64,000 nt of DNA from Acidobacteriota bacterium (GCA_030697165.1 JAUYQQ010000011.1:1-64000); one strand, 5' to 3'; counted from the first letter of the stretch, positions 32,603 through 41,630 are shown. The notes: generated from the sequence alone by a model not told the origin. Numbers and translations are program-made.

Positions 32603-35215
32603 TCACACCCGCATGGCCGACACCGGGTTGATCCGCGCCGCCCGTCTCGCCGGCAGCCAGCTGGCCGCCAACACCACGGTGAGCAGCACCCCCGCGGTCG
32701 TGACCAGCGTGAGCGGATCCTCGGGCGCGATGCCGAATAGCAGTGAACGCGCCAGCCGGCTGACGGCGGCAACGCCGAGGCCGCCGACGACGCAGCCGAC
32801 GAGTGCGAGCGTCAGCGACTCCATGACGACCAGCCGCGCCACCGACGCCGATGACGCGCCAATGGCCATGCGGACGGCGATCTCACGACGCCGCAGCCCC
32901 ACCGTGTAGGCCAGCAGCGCGTACACGCCGGTGGCCGCGGTCACGAGCCCCGCCGCCGCAAACAACGCCACCAACAGCATCGCGAATCGATCCTGTTGCA
33001 TGGTGTCGTCCAGCAACCGCTCCATCGTCGTGACCGAGTGCACGGGTTGGTCGGGATCCACCTTCAGCGCCTGCGCGCGCGCCGATTGGGCCAGAGCGCC
33101 GGGTTCGACGGTCGTGCGCACCAGAACGTTCATCACCAGGTAGGGATTCTGCGCGTGCGGAACAAAGATCTCGGGCGCCGGCTCGCTGCGCGGGCCCTTG
33201 TACCGGGCATCGCGGACGATGCCGACGACCTGGCGGGTGCCGGCGCCTCCCTGGTAGTCGAGCACGAGCGAGCGGCCGATCGGGTCCTGGCCAGGCCAGG
33301 TGCTTCGCGCCAGGCTTTCGTTGACGATCACGACCCGAGGCGCATCGATCGCGTCCTGCTCGAGGAACTCGCGGCCCGAGACGAGTGGCAGCCCCAGCGT
33401 GGCAAAGTACCCCGGCGAGGCCATGCGAACGTTGGCCTCGGGCAGCTTGTAACCGTCAGGCTTGGCGCCCTCCAACCAATACGGCCGGTAGAAGTCCGCG
33501 CCGATCGTGCTCATCGGGAGCAGGGTGACCGCGGCGACCGACGCCACTCCGGGCAGCTCGCGGATCGAGTCGAACACCCGGTTGTAATAGCCGATCACCT
33601 GCGGCGCCCCTCGGTACCTCGTCACATCCGGCGCGAGGCGCATGACGAGCAGGTTCTCGGTATCAAAGCCCGGGTCAACGCGCTGGAGGCCGGCGAAACT
33701 GCGGGCCAGCAGGCCGGCGCCGACGAGCAGTACGACGGTGACGCCGATTTCCGCAACCACCAGCGCGCGACGAACCCGGCTCGCGTGCTGTCCAGACGCC
33801 GGCGCGCCGTCCTTCAGCGCGGGCGCAACTTCCGGAGCGCTGCCGCGAAGCCCCGGCAGGACCACGCCGATGATCGTCACGAGGAACGCCAGTGCCACCG
33901 CGAACGAGACGACGCCGGCGTTGACCTCGACTTCGTTCAACCGCGGGATGTCCGATGGGGCAAATGCGATCACGGCGCCCAATGACGCCGGCGTGAGGAC
34001 GATCGCGACGAGCGCGGTCAGCACGGCGCAGAGGGCCGTCTCGGCCAGGTGCTCCCTGACAATGCGGGTCCGCCCCGCGCCGAGCGCGAGGCGAATGGCG
34101 AGTTCGCGCGCACGCGCCGTGGCCCGCGCGACGGCGAGACTGGCCACGTTGGCGCACACGAGCATCAGCAAGCAGAACACCGCGCCGAAGACCAGCAGCA
34201 ATCCGGTGCGGCTCGAACGCACCAACTCTTCGCTGAGCGGCACCAGGCGGACGGTCCAGTCGGAGTTGGTCTTCGGTTGATTGGCCGCAATGCGGGCCGC
34301 GAGCATCTCCATCCTGCCGGCGGCGGCATCGATCGACAGCTCCGGCTTCAGGCGGCCGGCGACCTTCAGGAACCGGGCTTCGCGCGGCGGGCCCTCGGGA
34401 AAGCGCGGGCCGTTATAGGACTCGCGCATATCCCAGGGCGTCCAGAAGGCGGCGCCAAGATCCGGAATCGCAAAGTCGGGCGGCATCACGCCCAGCACGC
34501 GCCAGTTGCGGCCTTCAACGAACAGGAACCCGCCGACCAGCGAGGGGTCGGCCCCGAGGCTCTGCCACAGCTGATGGCTCAGGACAAGGATTGGCTCGGG
34601 CCCGACCCGGCCAGACGGGATCGACGGCCGGCCGTCGTACTCGTCGCCCGAGAAGGTGCGCCCCAGCAGCGGCGCGCGCCGGAACACTTCGAAGAACCCC
34701 TTGGTTACCTGGACGCCCGTGACGGGCGCGCTGCCATCGCGGCCGCGCAGGGTGGCCTGCGCCGTCCACCACCCGGTGAGCGCCTCGAACGCATCGTTGT
34801 TGGCGACCCAGTCGTGAAGGTTGCCGGGCGAGGGCCCCTCGCGCAGGCGGTTCAGGGGCACGTTCGACTCCCAGACCGAGACCAGTTGCTCCGGCTCGGC
34901 ATAGGGCAAGGGCTTGAGGATGACGGTGTTGACCAGCGCGAACAGCGTGGTCGTGGCCGCGACGCCGAGGCCAAGCAGCAGCGACACCGTGAGCGTGAAC
35001 CCGGGCGCGCGCACGACTGCTCGAAGTGCGCGAGCCACGTCGTGGCCGGCGCCGACGATGAGGAGGTCCCACAGCAGGGCGAGCCAGGTTGCCACGACTG
35101 CCCCGCGACCGCGGGCACGCGCCGCATCGAGCAACCGCTCCGCATCGTCCTTGATCGCCTGCTGCTCCTGGACATCGCGGCCGCGCAGCAGCCAGAGGAA
35201 GTGGCCGTAACTCAT
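32603..35215 (-). CDS. ADOP-type permease (FtsX/MacB-like, no ATPase)
   Basis: An 870-residue orphan permease. A short N-terminal prefix helix (about 1-60) is followed by two MacB-like units: TM helix, periplasmic MacB_PCD domain and three-helix FtsX domain, repeated once. Typical segments are LLLGLGVAATTTLFALVNTVILKPLPY near the start and ARELAIRLALGAGR and REIAVRMAIGASSASV in the two FtsX domains. ADOP proteins have no partner ATPase and their substrate is unknown; MacB relatives pump peptides or toxins. It overlaps the PadR gene by 4 bases (ATGA) and is expected to be under its control. Confidence 0.9.
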   Translation of the reverse strand: MSYGHFLWLLRGRDVQEQQAIKDDAERLLDAARARGRGAVVATWLALLWDLLIVGAGHDVARALRAVVRAPGFTLTVSLLLGLGVAATTTLFALVNTVILKPLPYAEPEQLVSVWESNVPLNRLREGPSPGNLHDWVANNDAFEALTGWWTAQATLRGRDGSAPVTGVQVTKGFFEVFRRAPLLGRTFSGDEYDGRPSIPSGRVGPEPILVLSHQLWQSLGADPSLVGGFLFVEGRNWRVLGVMPPDFAIPDLGAAFWTPWDMRESYNGPRFPEGPPREARFLKVAGRLKPELSIDAAAGRMEMLAARIAANQPKTNSDWTVRLVPLSEELVRSSRTGLLLVFGAVFCLLMLVCANVASLAVARATARARELAIRLALGAGRTRIVREHLAETALCAVLTALVAIVLTPASLGAVIAFAPSDIPRLNEVEVNAGVVSFAVALAFLVTIIGVVLPGLRGSAPEVAPALKDGAPASGQHASRVRRALVVAEIGVTVVLLVGAGLLARSFAGLQRVDPGFDTENLLVMRLAPDVTRYRGAPQVIGYYNRVFDSIRELPGVASVAAVTLLPMSTIGADFYRPYWLEGAKPDGYKLPEANVRMASPGYFATLGLPLVSGREFLEQDAIDAPRVVIVNESLARSTWPGQDPIGRSLVLDYQGGAGTRQVVGIVRDARYKGPRSEPAPEIFVPHAQNPYLVMNVLVRTTVEPGALAQSARAQALKVDPDQPVHSVTTMERLLDDTMQQDRFAMLLVALFAAAGLVTAATGVYALLAYTVGLRRREIAVRMAIGASSASVARLVVMESLTLALVGCVVGGLGVAAVSRLARSLLFGIAPEDPLTLVTTAGVLLTVVLAASWLPARRAARINPVSAMRV

Positions 35216-35574
35216 GCGCGTCCTGGCTTTCTGAGCGCCAGGCTCGCGCGCGCGTGATCGACAATGGCTTCGAGACGCCGGACTTCGCTCGTCAGCACCT
35301 TCTTGCCGAGCGGCGTGAGGGCGAAGTAGCGTCGCCGCTCGTCATCGTCACTGGGGCGTTTCTCGGACTCGACAATCCAGTCGAGTTCTTCCAACTCGCG
35401 CAGCGCGCCGTACATGCCGGCCGGCCACACCCGGACCTGTCCCTCGGTCCGTGTGGCGACCTCCTGCATGATGCTGTAGCCGTGACGGGGGCCGTCGGCC
35501 AGGGCCAGCAGAATGTGCAGGACCTTGGGCTTCAACGGCAGCAGGTGGTCGTCTTTTCGTGGTCTGTCCGTCAT
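35212..35574 (-). CDS. PadR-family transcriptional regulator
   Basis: A 120-residue PadR regulator: winged helix with KVLHILLALADGPRHGYSIMQEV at the start, the wing region (AGMYGALRELEELDWIVES ... RRYFALTPLGKKVL) and a short C-terminal dimerisation helix. It is directly upstream of and overlaps the ADOP permease gene, the usual pairing in Acidobacteriota. An AT-rich near-palindrome at 35585-35610, just before the start, is the likely operator. Confidence 0.93.
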   Translation of the reverse strand: MTDRPRKDDHLLPLKPKVLHILLALADGPRHGYSIMQEVATRTEGQVRVWPAGMYGALRELEELDWIVESEKRPSDDDERRRYFALTPLGKKVLTSEVRRLEAIVDHARASLALRKPGRA

Positions 35575-35584
35575 GTTCGGAGCG

Positions 35585-35610
35585 GACTATATATCGTTCA
35601 ATATACAGAC
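35585..35610 (-). promoter_or_regulatory. Candidate PadR operator and promoter
   Basis: GACTATATAT (35585-35594) and ATATACAGAC (35601-35610) pair at 8 of 10 positions around CGTTCA. On the minus strand it gives TATATA as a -10 candidate 13 nt before the PadR start. It is the only AT-rich stretch nearby. Confidence 0.5.
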
Positions 35611-35682
35611 GCAATCGTTGTGAGGGCGCCGTGGGCCCGCTGTGGAGATAAACGTGGGACCAGAAATGGGACCGTACATGCG

Positions 35683-35707
35683 AAAGGCCCGGTATACCCG
35701 GGCCTTT
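35683..35707 (-). terminator. Rho-independent-like terminator of tRNA-Pro
   Basis: AAAGGCCCGG/CCGGGCCTTT, 10-bp stem with a 5-nt loop, 12 bases beyond the tRNA 3' end on its strand. The stem ends in TTT. Confidence 0.75.
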
Positions 35708-35719
35708 CTAGCGATAAGT

Positions 35720-35797
<78 letters not shown>

Positions 35798-35872
35798 CGC
35801 CCAAACAGCATAACCCAATGCGGGGCCGAAATACACCCCAACTCGTCTTTTTGGGATTATTCTCCGCTCGCC

Positions 35873-36259
35873 ATGTCCAAACTCCGCAACGTTCTCGGGC
35901 TGATTGCCGGCGTCATGCTGGTCTTGAGCAGCGGCGCCCACACCTTCCTCGGCTGGCAGGCGCTCAGCGCTGAACTAGCCAGGACCAACACCCCGACGGA
36001 CCTCGTGACCGGCCTCGAGATCGGCTGGAAATGGGGCGGCGCCGCGATGCTGGTGTTCGGCATCATCGTGATCGCCGTGTTCCTGAAGCGCCTTCGCGGC
36101 GAGCCGGCGTCCACGTTCGCGCCCGCCGTGGTCTCGGTCGCCTACATCGCGTTCGGCGCCTGGGCCCTGGTCCACAGCAACTACGACCCCTTCTTCTTCA
36201 TCTTCATCGTGCCGGGCGTGTTGCTGGCACTGGCGTCAACGGGAGATCGGCAACCCTAA
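35873..36259 (+). CDS. Small four-helix membrane protein, unknown function
   Basis: A 128-residue protein with four hydrophobic segments (about 7-25, 50-70, 82-100, 105-123) and short loops. I do not recognise a named family. Its last residues and the stop codon (RQP then TAA) come from a CTAAAG hairpin at 36249-36268, so the original C-terminus may have been different. It is isolated between tRNA-Pro and the ADOP gene. Confidence 0.7.
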   Translation: MSKLRNVLGLIAGVMLVLSSGAHTFLGWQALSAELARTNTPTDLVTGLEIGWKWGGAAMLVFGIIVIAVFLKRLRGEPASTFAPAVVSVAYIAFGAWALVHSNYDPFFFIFIVPGVLLALASTGDRQP

Positions 36260-36268
36260 AGGGTTGCC
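36249..36268. repeat. CTAAAG-family hairpin
   Basis: GGCAACCCTAAAGGGTTGCC. It contains the stop codon of the membrane protein gene and is followed by TCCACCT, as are the copies at 36286 and 47031. Confidence 0.85.
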
Positions 36269-36285
36269 TCCACCTCCAGATATCA

Positions 36286-36309
36286 GGCAACCCCAAAGAA
36301 GGGGTTGCC
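36286..36309. repeat. Hairpin of the same subfamily, larger loop
   Basis: GGCAACCCC and GGGGTTGCC around AAAGAA, followed by TCCACCT. The stem is that of the truA-internal copy (47031-47053). Just downstream, 36325-36385 holds degenerate direct repeats of CCCTCCCGAC, also seen at about 40344-40365. Confidence 0.8.
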
Positions 36310-36385
36310 TCCACCTGCAGCGCGATCCCGACAAGGAGTTCCCTCCCGACAGGAGGTGCCCTCCCGACCAGTCGTGCCCTCCCGC

Positions 36386-38851
36386 TTATTCGTAACGCAA
36401 CGCCACCATTGGGTCGACTTTGGCGGCACGCAGGGCCGGGAACCACACGGCGAAGAAGGCCACGACGGTCAGCAGCACCGGCACGCCGACGAAGACCAGC
36501 GGGTCGCGCGCCTCGACGTCGAACAGGAACGCGGTCATCAGTTGCGCCAGGCCCCACGAAACGGCCAGGCCAATCACGACACCAGCGATCGCGAGCCGCA
36601 TGCCCTGGAACACCACCATGCGCCGCACGCTGCCGCCGTCGGCGCCGAGCGACAGGCGAATACCGATCTCCTGCGTCCGCTGCTCCACGGTGTAGGCCAT
36701 CAGGCCGTAGATGCCGATGGCGGCCAGCAGCAGCGCCGAGGCGCCGAACACCGTCATCAGCCACATGTTGAACCGCTGGCGCGAGGTCGAGCGCACGACG
36801 ATGTCGGCCATTGATCGCACGTTTGAGACCGGCAGCCCGGTCGCCTGTCGCAGTTCTTCCTGCACGGCCGTGCTCATCGCGTAGGGATCGCCGGCGGTCC
36901 GCACCACCCAGCCCATGGGCGTCAGCCCGAGGTTCAGGGCGTTGGCGGCATCGGGCACTTGGGACTGGGGAATGTACATGGCCGGCCCCGGCTGCTGCTG
37001 CAGGCCGCCGTCACGCGTATCGCCGACCACCCCGATGATCTGCCGCTCCCCTTCGGTCGCAAACTCGCGCATCACGCCGCGGCCAATCACCAGCCGCTCG
37101 TTCAGCGGGTCCGTGTCCTTGAAGAACTCGTTCGCGAACGCTTCGTTGATGATCACCACCGGCGGCGCGACGCTGTCGTCGCGGTCAGTGAAGTCGCGAC
37201 CGCGCTTCACTGGAATCTTGAACACGTCGAAGTAGCCGGGCGTGATGTTGATCCACTGGCCGCCGCCGTGGAACGGGCCGTCGGCGAGCGGGCGGCCGGT
37301 GATCACGAACGGCAGGCCGTAGCCGCCCTCGAGCGGCACGCAGCACGTGGAGCTGGCGGCGACCACCCCGGGCAGCGCGCGCAGCCGATCGGTGCCGCTG
37401 CGCACCATCAGGTCCACGGCCTGTGCCGACGCGTACTGCGGACCCGAGACCGACATCCGCATGGTCAACACATTGTTGGCGTCGAAGCCTGGATTCACCT
37501 GCGACAACGCGATCGCCGAGCGAATCAGCAGCGCCGAGCCGACCAGCAACGTCAGCGCGAGGGCCACTTCGACGACGACCAGGATGGAGCGGGTCTTGTT
37601 CTGGCGGAAGCCGGTACCCGAGCGGCCGCCGGTTTCCTTCAGCGTCGAGCTGAGGTCGGTCTTTGAACTCTGCAGCGCCGGAATCAAGCCGAACAGGATG
37701 CCGGTTGCCAGCGAGATGCCCACCGTGAAGGCCACCACCCGCCAGTCGATGCCGACCAGCGCACCGTCGACGCCAATGCGCGGCAGGCCGGCGGTGTTCA
37801 CCGACAGCAGCGCGCGGATGGCCAGCGTGCCGAACGCCAGGCCCAGCGCGCCGCCGATCACCGACAGCACGACGCTCTCGGTCATCACCTGGCTGATGAT
37901 GCGGCCGCGCGAGCCGCCGAGCGCCGCGCGGATCGCGATCTCCCGCTTGCGTCCCGTGGCGCGCACCAGCAGCAGGTTGGCGACGTTGGCGCACGCGATC
38001 AGCAGGACGAAGCCGACCGCGCCGACGAGAACGAACAGCGACTGGCGCACGTTGCGGACCAGCACTTCCCCGACCAACTCGGCGCCGAACGACTGGTTCG
38101 GACCGAGGCCGTTTGCGAACTTGGCCTTGAAGTCAGCGCTCGACGCGTTCATCCGCGCCTTCGCCTGGTCGAGCGACACGCCCTCCTTCAGGCGGCCCGC
38201 GCTCTGGAAGTAGTGCCCCTGGTCGCTGGTGTTGGGGTCGAGCTGAAACGGCACCCACACCTGGGGCGGCTGGGCGCCGAAGTCCTGGAAGTTGAAGTCG
38301 CCAAGCACGCCCACGACGGTATATGGGAAGCCGCCAAGCGACAGCGCTTTGCCGACGATGGCAGGGTCGGCCTGGAAGCGGGTTTCCCACAAGCCCTTGC
38401 TGAGCACCACCACGCGATCGCCACTAGGCCGATCCTCGTCGGGCGTGAACGTCCGGCCCTGGATGGTCCGCGCGCCAAACAGGCTGAAGAACTCCGACGA
38501 GACGCGGCCCGAGCGGAACTGCTCCGGCTGGCTGCCGTCGGTGTAGTTCACGACGCCCTGGTTGAACGCCGATACGCGATCGACAACCTGGGTCTGCTCG
38601 CGAAAATGCTGAAACTTGGCGGGCGACGCTATCGGTCCGGAGCCGCTGGCCTCGCCGGTCATGAAGTAGACGATCCGCTCCGCATCCGGAAACGGCAGCG
38701 GCCGCAGCAAGACCGCGTTTACCACCGAGAAAATAGCTGTGTTCACGGCAATGCCCAGGGTCAGGGCCGCCACAGCGGCCAAGGCAAAAGCCGGGCTTTG
38801 CACGAACATGCGGAGGGCGTGACGGATGTCGCGAAGCAGAGTGTCGACCAT
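36386..38851 (-). CDS. ADOP-type permease (FtsX/MacB-like)
   Basis: An 821-residue orphan permease with two MacB_PCD-FtsX units. It begins directly with the first unit (LLRDIRHALRMFVQSPAFALAAVAALTLGIAVNTAIFSVVNAVLLRPLPFP), so unlike the other two in the window it lacks a prefix domain. Both FtsX signatures are intact (KREIAIRAALGGSRGR and TQEIGIRLSLGADGGSV). No PadR gene is attached. It lies in the same direction as the PadR/ADOP pair upstream, separated from it by a tRNA gene. Substrate unknown. Confidence 0.9.
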   Translation of the reverse strand: MVDTLLRDIRHALRMFVQSPAFALAAVAALTLGIAVNTAIFSVVNAVLLRPLPFPDAERIVYFMTGEASGSGPIASPAKFQHFREQTQVVDRVSAFNQGVVNYTDGSQPEQFRSGRVSSEFFSLFGARTIQGRTFTPDEDRPSGDRVVVLSKGLWETRFQADPAIVGKALSLGGFPYTVVGVLGDFNFQDFGAQPPQVWVPFQLDPNTSDQGHYFQSAGRLKEGVSLDQAKARMNASSADFKAKFANGLGPNQSFGAELVGEVLVRNVRQSLFVLVGAVGFVLLIACANVANLLLVRATGRKREIAIRAALGGSRGRIISQVMTESVVLSVIGGALGLAFGTLAIRALLSVNTAGLPRIGVDGALVGIDWRVVAFTVGISLATGILFGLIPALQSSKTDLSSTLKETGGRSGTGFRQNKTRSILVVVEVALALTLLVGSALLIRSAIALSQVNPGFDANNVLTMRMSVSGPQYASAQAVDLMVRSGTDRLRALPGVVAASSTCCVPLEGGYGLPFVITGRPLADGPFHGGGQWINITPGYFDVFKIPVKRGRDFTDRDDSVAPPVVIINEAFANEFFKDTDPLNERLVIGRGVMREFATEGERQIIGVVGDTRDGGLQQQPGPAMYIPQSQVPDAANALNLGLTPMGWVVRTAGDPYAMSTAVQEELRQATGLPVSNVRSMADIVVRSTSRQRFNMWLMTVFGASALLLAAIGIYGLMAYTVEQRTQEIGIRLSLGADGGSVRRMVVFQGMRLAIAGVVIGLAVSWGLAQLMTAFLFDVEARDPLVFVGVPVLLTVVAFFAVWFPALRAAKVDPMVALRYE

Positions 38852-38907
38852 TAGCAGTTGGACGCCAGGACCCCATGTTTTGTTCGGTTCGGCGTAGTAT
38901 TCGTCCC

Positions 38908-39161
38908 ATGAGAATGGGGCTGGTCGGGCGGGTGGGGCGGGTCGGGCTGGTTGGGATATCGGTGCTGGTCGCAGCGCAGCCGGGGTGACGACGGTCGAGG
39001 GCTACAAGCAGGAGGCCGGGAAGCTGGATTTCAGTTTCTTCACGCCGGAGTAGCTGGCGGGCTTCGACGGCCTGATGATGATGACCAACGGCAACCTGCC
39101 CATGACCGACGCGCAGAAGAAGGCGCTCGTCGACTTCGTGCGCAGCGGCATTGAGCAGTAG
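38908..39161 (+). pseudogene. Truncated ThuA-like protein, disrupted
   Basis: Two broken pieces of an exported ThuA-domain (trehalose-utilisation-like, amidotransferase-fold) protein. The first, from ATG 38908, gives a signal-like stretch ending AAQPG and stops at 38986-38988. The second, in another frame from about 38985, reads YKQEAGKLDFSFFTPE, then a TAG at 39051-39053 where the family has Gln, then LAGFDGLMMMTNGNLPMTDA and KKALVDFVRSGIEQ, and ends at TAG 39159-39161. So there is a frameshift, a nonsense codon (CAG to TAG) and loss of the C-terminal two thirds. The signal region contains a 9-bp GGGCTGGTC-type tandem array (38917-38952). Confidence 0.8.
38917..38952 (+). repeat. 9-bp tandem array in the pseudogene start
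   Basis: Four units: GGGCTGGTC, GGGCGGGTG, GGGCGGGTC, GGGCTGGTT. It encodes the low-complexity GLVGRVGRVGLVG stretch. Confidence 0.8.
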
Positions 39162-39166
39162 GCAAG

Positions 39167-39184
39167 GTCCGCCTAAAGGCGGAC
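39167..39184. repeat. CTAAAG-family hairpin
   Basis: GTCCGCCTAAAGGCGGAC, followed by ACCACATCGG, which recurs between the hairpins and precedes the copy at 39217. Confidence 0.85.
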
Positions 39185-39216
39185 ACCACATCGGCACGAC
39201 ACCACATCGATGTAGT

Positions 39217-39260
39217 GTCCGGCTTTAGCCGGACCTGGTGGCATCCGGCTTTAGCCGGAT
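39217..39260. repeat. Two CTTTAG-family hairpins in tandem
   Basis: GTCCGGCTTTAGCCGGAC (39217-39234) and ATCCGGCTTTAGCCGGAT (39243-39260). Note that the outer base pair has changed from G-C to A-T while pairing is kept. The stop codon of the next gene (39260-39262) touches the second copy. Confidence 0.85.
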
Positions 39261-40351
39261 TATTTCTCGAACTCGATCATTCGATCTGATCGACCCGTCA
39301 TGAAGAAGCGGGCGCGGCGGCCGGCGACCTTGTCGGTGCCGGTGCCGGGTTCAATGCCGACGGCCTGCGGATACCACTGCCCGCCGGTCATGATCCTGGC
39401 CGGCGTGGACCACGCGCGCGGGTCCGACACGCCTGGCGCGAACGACACATAGATCCCCTCCTGCCCGAACTGGTCGTCCTTAGCGCGGTTGAGCAGCATC
39501 ACGTACTGCTCGAGATACGTGTTCCAGTGGATGGATGCGCCCCAGAACACGTCGTTGGTGGCCGAGCGATCGTGGAACGGCCGGCTTGCTCCGACAAGCG
39601 GTGTACCCGCCGGGTAGACGAACGGCGTGGCGGCATCCGCGCGCGACGCCGGCAGCCACGCGCCGTCGTTCCAGACAGTGGCCTTTCCTTCCGGTGCGTC
39701 GCGATCGGCCCACGCCATTCGGGCCACTGCCACCCCCTGGAGGGACGGCTCGCGCAGGTATTGGCTGAAGTAGAGATACAGGTCCTGCCCGTTGGCGTCG
39801 AGCACCACGGTGACATCGCCCACCCCGCCCAGCACGAAGCGATTGGCCGAGTCACAGGCCTCGCTGCCGGGCGGCGCGTCGAGGATGATGCCGAGATCCT
39901 CCCACGTAGCGCCCTGATCGCTGGACCGCATGGCGCCCAGTCTCGGCAACTGGCGGTCGGGCCGGCCGCATTGATCAGCGGGCCGCTCGTGATGGTAATA
40001 GCCGTACCACGTGCCGGCTTCGTCCGGGATGATGGCTTCCATCCACACGCCGTTACCGGGATGCGAACTGAACGCGACCGGGGCGCCGCGCTGCAGGGTC
40101 TCGAGCGTCGCGCCCGACGAGCGCACCGGCACCCCGCCCCAGGACGTGAGCACGAACAGCCGGTTGACACCGTCAACGAGCGACCACGCCATGGGATTGC
40201 TGGAATCGATTTCGCCTGGGAGGTCAAAACGGGACGCGGAAACGAGGCGAGCCGTTGGGATGCGGGTGGACTGCGCTTGCAACGGCGGCCGGACGAGCAC
40301 GGCCGCCGCCAGGCAAGCTAGCAATCCCGTCAAGACGTGTCTTCCCGACAA
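39260..40351 (-). CDS. Secreted Asp-box propeller-like protein
   Basis: A 363-residue exported protein with signal peptide (about 1-27, ending PLQAQ). It contains an Asp-box, SSDQGATWEDLG, and sialidase or GH43-like segments such as WYGYYHHE and FWGASIHWNTYLEQYVMLLNRA, which suggest a five-bladed propeller fold. I do not see a full set of catalytic residues, so the enzymatic activity is open. It is next to surE in the same direction. Confidence 0.72.
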   Translation of the reverse strand: MSGRHVLTGLLACLAAAVLVRPPLQAQSTRIPTARLVSASRFDLPGEIDSSNPMAWSLVDGVNRLFVLTSWGGVPVRSSGATLETLQRGAPVAFSSHPGNGVWMEAIIPDEAGTWYGYYHHERPADQCGRPDRQLPRLGAMRSSDQGATWEDLGIILDAPPGSEACDSANRFVLGGVGDVTVVLDANGQDLYLYFSQYLREPSLQGVAVARMAWADRDAPEGKATVWNDGAWLPASRADAATPFVYPAGTPLVGASRPFHDRSATNDVFWGASIHWNTYLEQYVMLLNRAKDDQFGQEGIYVSFAPGVSDPRAWSTPARIMTGGQWYPQAVGIEPGTGTDKVAGRRARFFMTGRSDRMIEFEK

Positions 40352-40366
40352 GCAGTGCCCTCCCGC

Positions 40367-41104
40367 CTACTTTAGGTTCGTGGCCAGCTTCTCAAGAAAG
40401 GCGTAGTCGGTCAGGTCGGGCTGGAGCGGCGTCACCGAGGTGTAGCCATCCATCACGGCCTCGTAATCCGAGCGCCCGCTGTCGGGATGATACTCATCGA
40501 GCGCCTCGTCGATCCAGTAGTAGTGGTTGCCCCGGGGATCGGTGCGCGAGTCGATCTGCGTGACGTGATTGCGCTTGGCCTGGGTCGTGACCCGCAGGCC
40601 CTTGGGCGTCCCGGCCGGGACGTTGATGTTGAGGAACGAGCGCGGCGGGATGCCCTGCGCCAGCACCATCGTCGCGACCGTGGCCGCGTCGGCGGCGGCG
40701 GGGCCGAAGTTGTAGGCGCGCGAGCGCCGGAGCGAGACCGCAATGCCGGGCACGCCCAGCAAGGCGCCCTCGAGCGCGCCCGACACGGTTCCCGAGTAGG
40801 TGATGTCGTCGCCCAGGTTCCAGCCCTTGTTGATGCCCGAGACGACCAGGTCCGGCAACCGCTTGAGGACGATCTCGCAACCCAGGTTCACGCAGTCGGT
40901 GGGCGTGCCGTCCACGGCGTAGACGCCCTCGCTGATGGTTTCAATGCGCAACGGCCGGCGCAGCGTCAGGGCGTGGCCAATGGCGCTGGCCTCCTGCAGG
41001 GGGCCGACCACGACCACGTCGCCGAGCGGTTTCAGGGCCGCCGCGAGGACATGAATCCCCTCCGACTGCACGCCATCGTCATTGGTCACGAGAATCAAGG
41101 GCAT
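40367..41104 (-). CDS. surE: 5'/3'-nucleotidase SurE
   Basis: A 245-residue metal-dependent nucleoside monophosphate phosphatase of stationary-phase survival. The metal site is N8-D9-D10 in LVTNDDGVQSEG, and SGINKGWNLGDDITYSGTVSGALEG is the family signature. The ATG at 41104 is chosen; AGAGG lies 5 nt upstream of it and TATGAT about 10 nt upstream. The long upstream extension of the frame is the shadow of nfeD. It is divergent from nfeD with only 48 bp between. Confidence 0.95.
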   Translation of the reverse strand: MPLILVTNDDGVQSEGIHVLAAALKPLGDVVVVGPLQEASAIGHALTLRRPLRIETISEGVYAVDGTPTDCVNLGCEIVLKRLPDLVVSGINKGWNLGDDITYSGTVSGALEGALLGVPGIAVSLRRSRAYNFGPAAADAATVATMVLAQGIPPRSFLNINVPAGTPKGLRVTTQAKRNHVTQIDSRTDPRGNHYYWIDEALDEYHPDSGRSDYEAVMDGYTSVTPLQPDLTDYAFLEKLATNLK

Positions 41105-41139
41105 AGAACCTCTGATCATAGCCGAACGCCCGAACTCGC

Positions 41140-41145
41140 TATAAT
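41140..41145 (+). promoter_or_regulatory. -10 box of nfeD
   Basis: TATAAT ends 7 nt before the nfeD ATG, so transcription would start at or within one base of the start codon. No Shine-Dalgarno sequence is present. No good -35. Confidence 0.6.
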
Positions 41146-41152
41146 CGCGAGT

Positions 41153-41581
41153 ATGGAATGGTGGCTCTGGCTCGCCGGCGGTCTTGCGTTGGTGGTGGCT
41201 GAGCTCATCACCCCCAGCGGCTTCTTCATCATCTTCTTCGGCATCGGCGCGCTGGCGGTCGGTGTGCTCGCCGCGCTCGGCGTCGTCACCTCCCTGCCCA
41301 TGCAGGGCCTGCTGTTTACCGTGCTGTCGGTGGCGTCGCTGCTGGTCTTCCGCGGACGGCTCAAGACGACGTTCCAGCCGCCTCCCCCGCCGTCGATCGA
41401 CTCGTTCGTCGGCGTGCTGGCGGTGGTGCAGGAGAGCCTGCAGCCGGGTCTGGTCGGGCGGGTTGAAGTGCGCGGCGCGTCGTGGAGCGCCCGCAACACC
41501 AGCAACGTCACGCTCGCGGCAGGCCAACGGGCGCGGGTCGCCGGCATTGACGGCCTGCTGCTGACCGTCGTTCCCGAATAA
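41153..41581 (+). CDS. NfeD-family membrane protein (short form)
   Basis: A 142-residue protein with three transmembrane helices (about 4-20, 25-45, 50-65) and a C-terminal OB-fold-like beta domain (FVGVLAVVQESLQPGLVGRVEVRGASWSARNTSN). This is the short NfeD form without the serine protease domain, which pairs with SPFH/stomatin proteins. The SPFH gene follows directly, supporting a membrane-microdomain pair. The ATG at 41153 is preceded by TATAAT 7 nt away and no ribosome binding site. Confidence 0.9.
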   Translation: MEWWLWLAGGLALVVAELITPSGFFIIFFGIGALAVGVLAALGVVTSLPMQGLLFTVLSVASLLVFRGRLKTTFQPPPPPSIDSFVGVLAVVQESLQPGLVGRVEVRGASWSARNTSNVTLAAGQRARVAGIDGLLLTVVPE

Positions 41582-41591
41582 GTTCGTACCC

Positions 41592-41611
41592 GGGCGCGCT
41601 AAAGCGCGCCC
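41592..41611. repeat. CTAAAG-family hairpin between nfeD and the SPFH gene
   Basis: GGGCGCGCTAAAGCGCGCCC, followed by CTACG, then the GGAGAGA binding site of the SPFH gene. It lies inside the presumed nfeD-SPFH transcript. Confidence 0.85.
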
Positions 41612-41630
41612 CTACGTTGGAGAGACCGAT

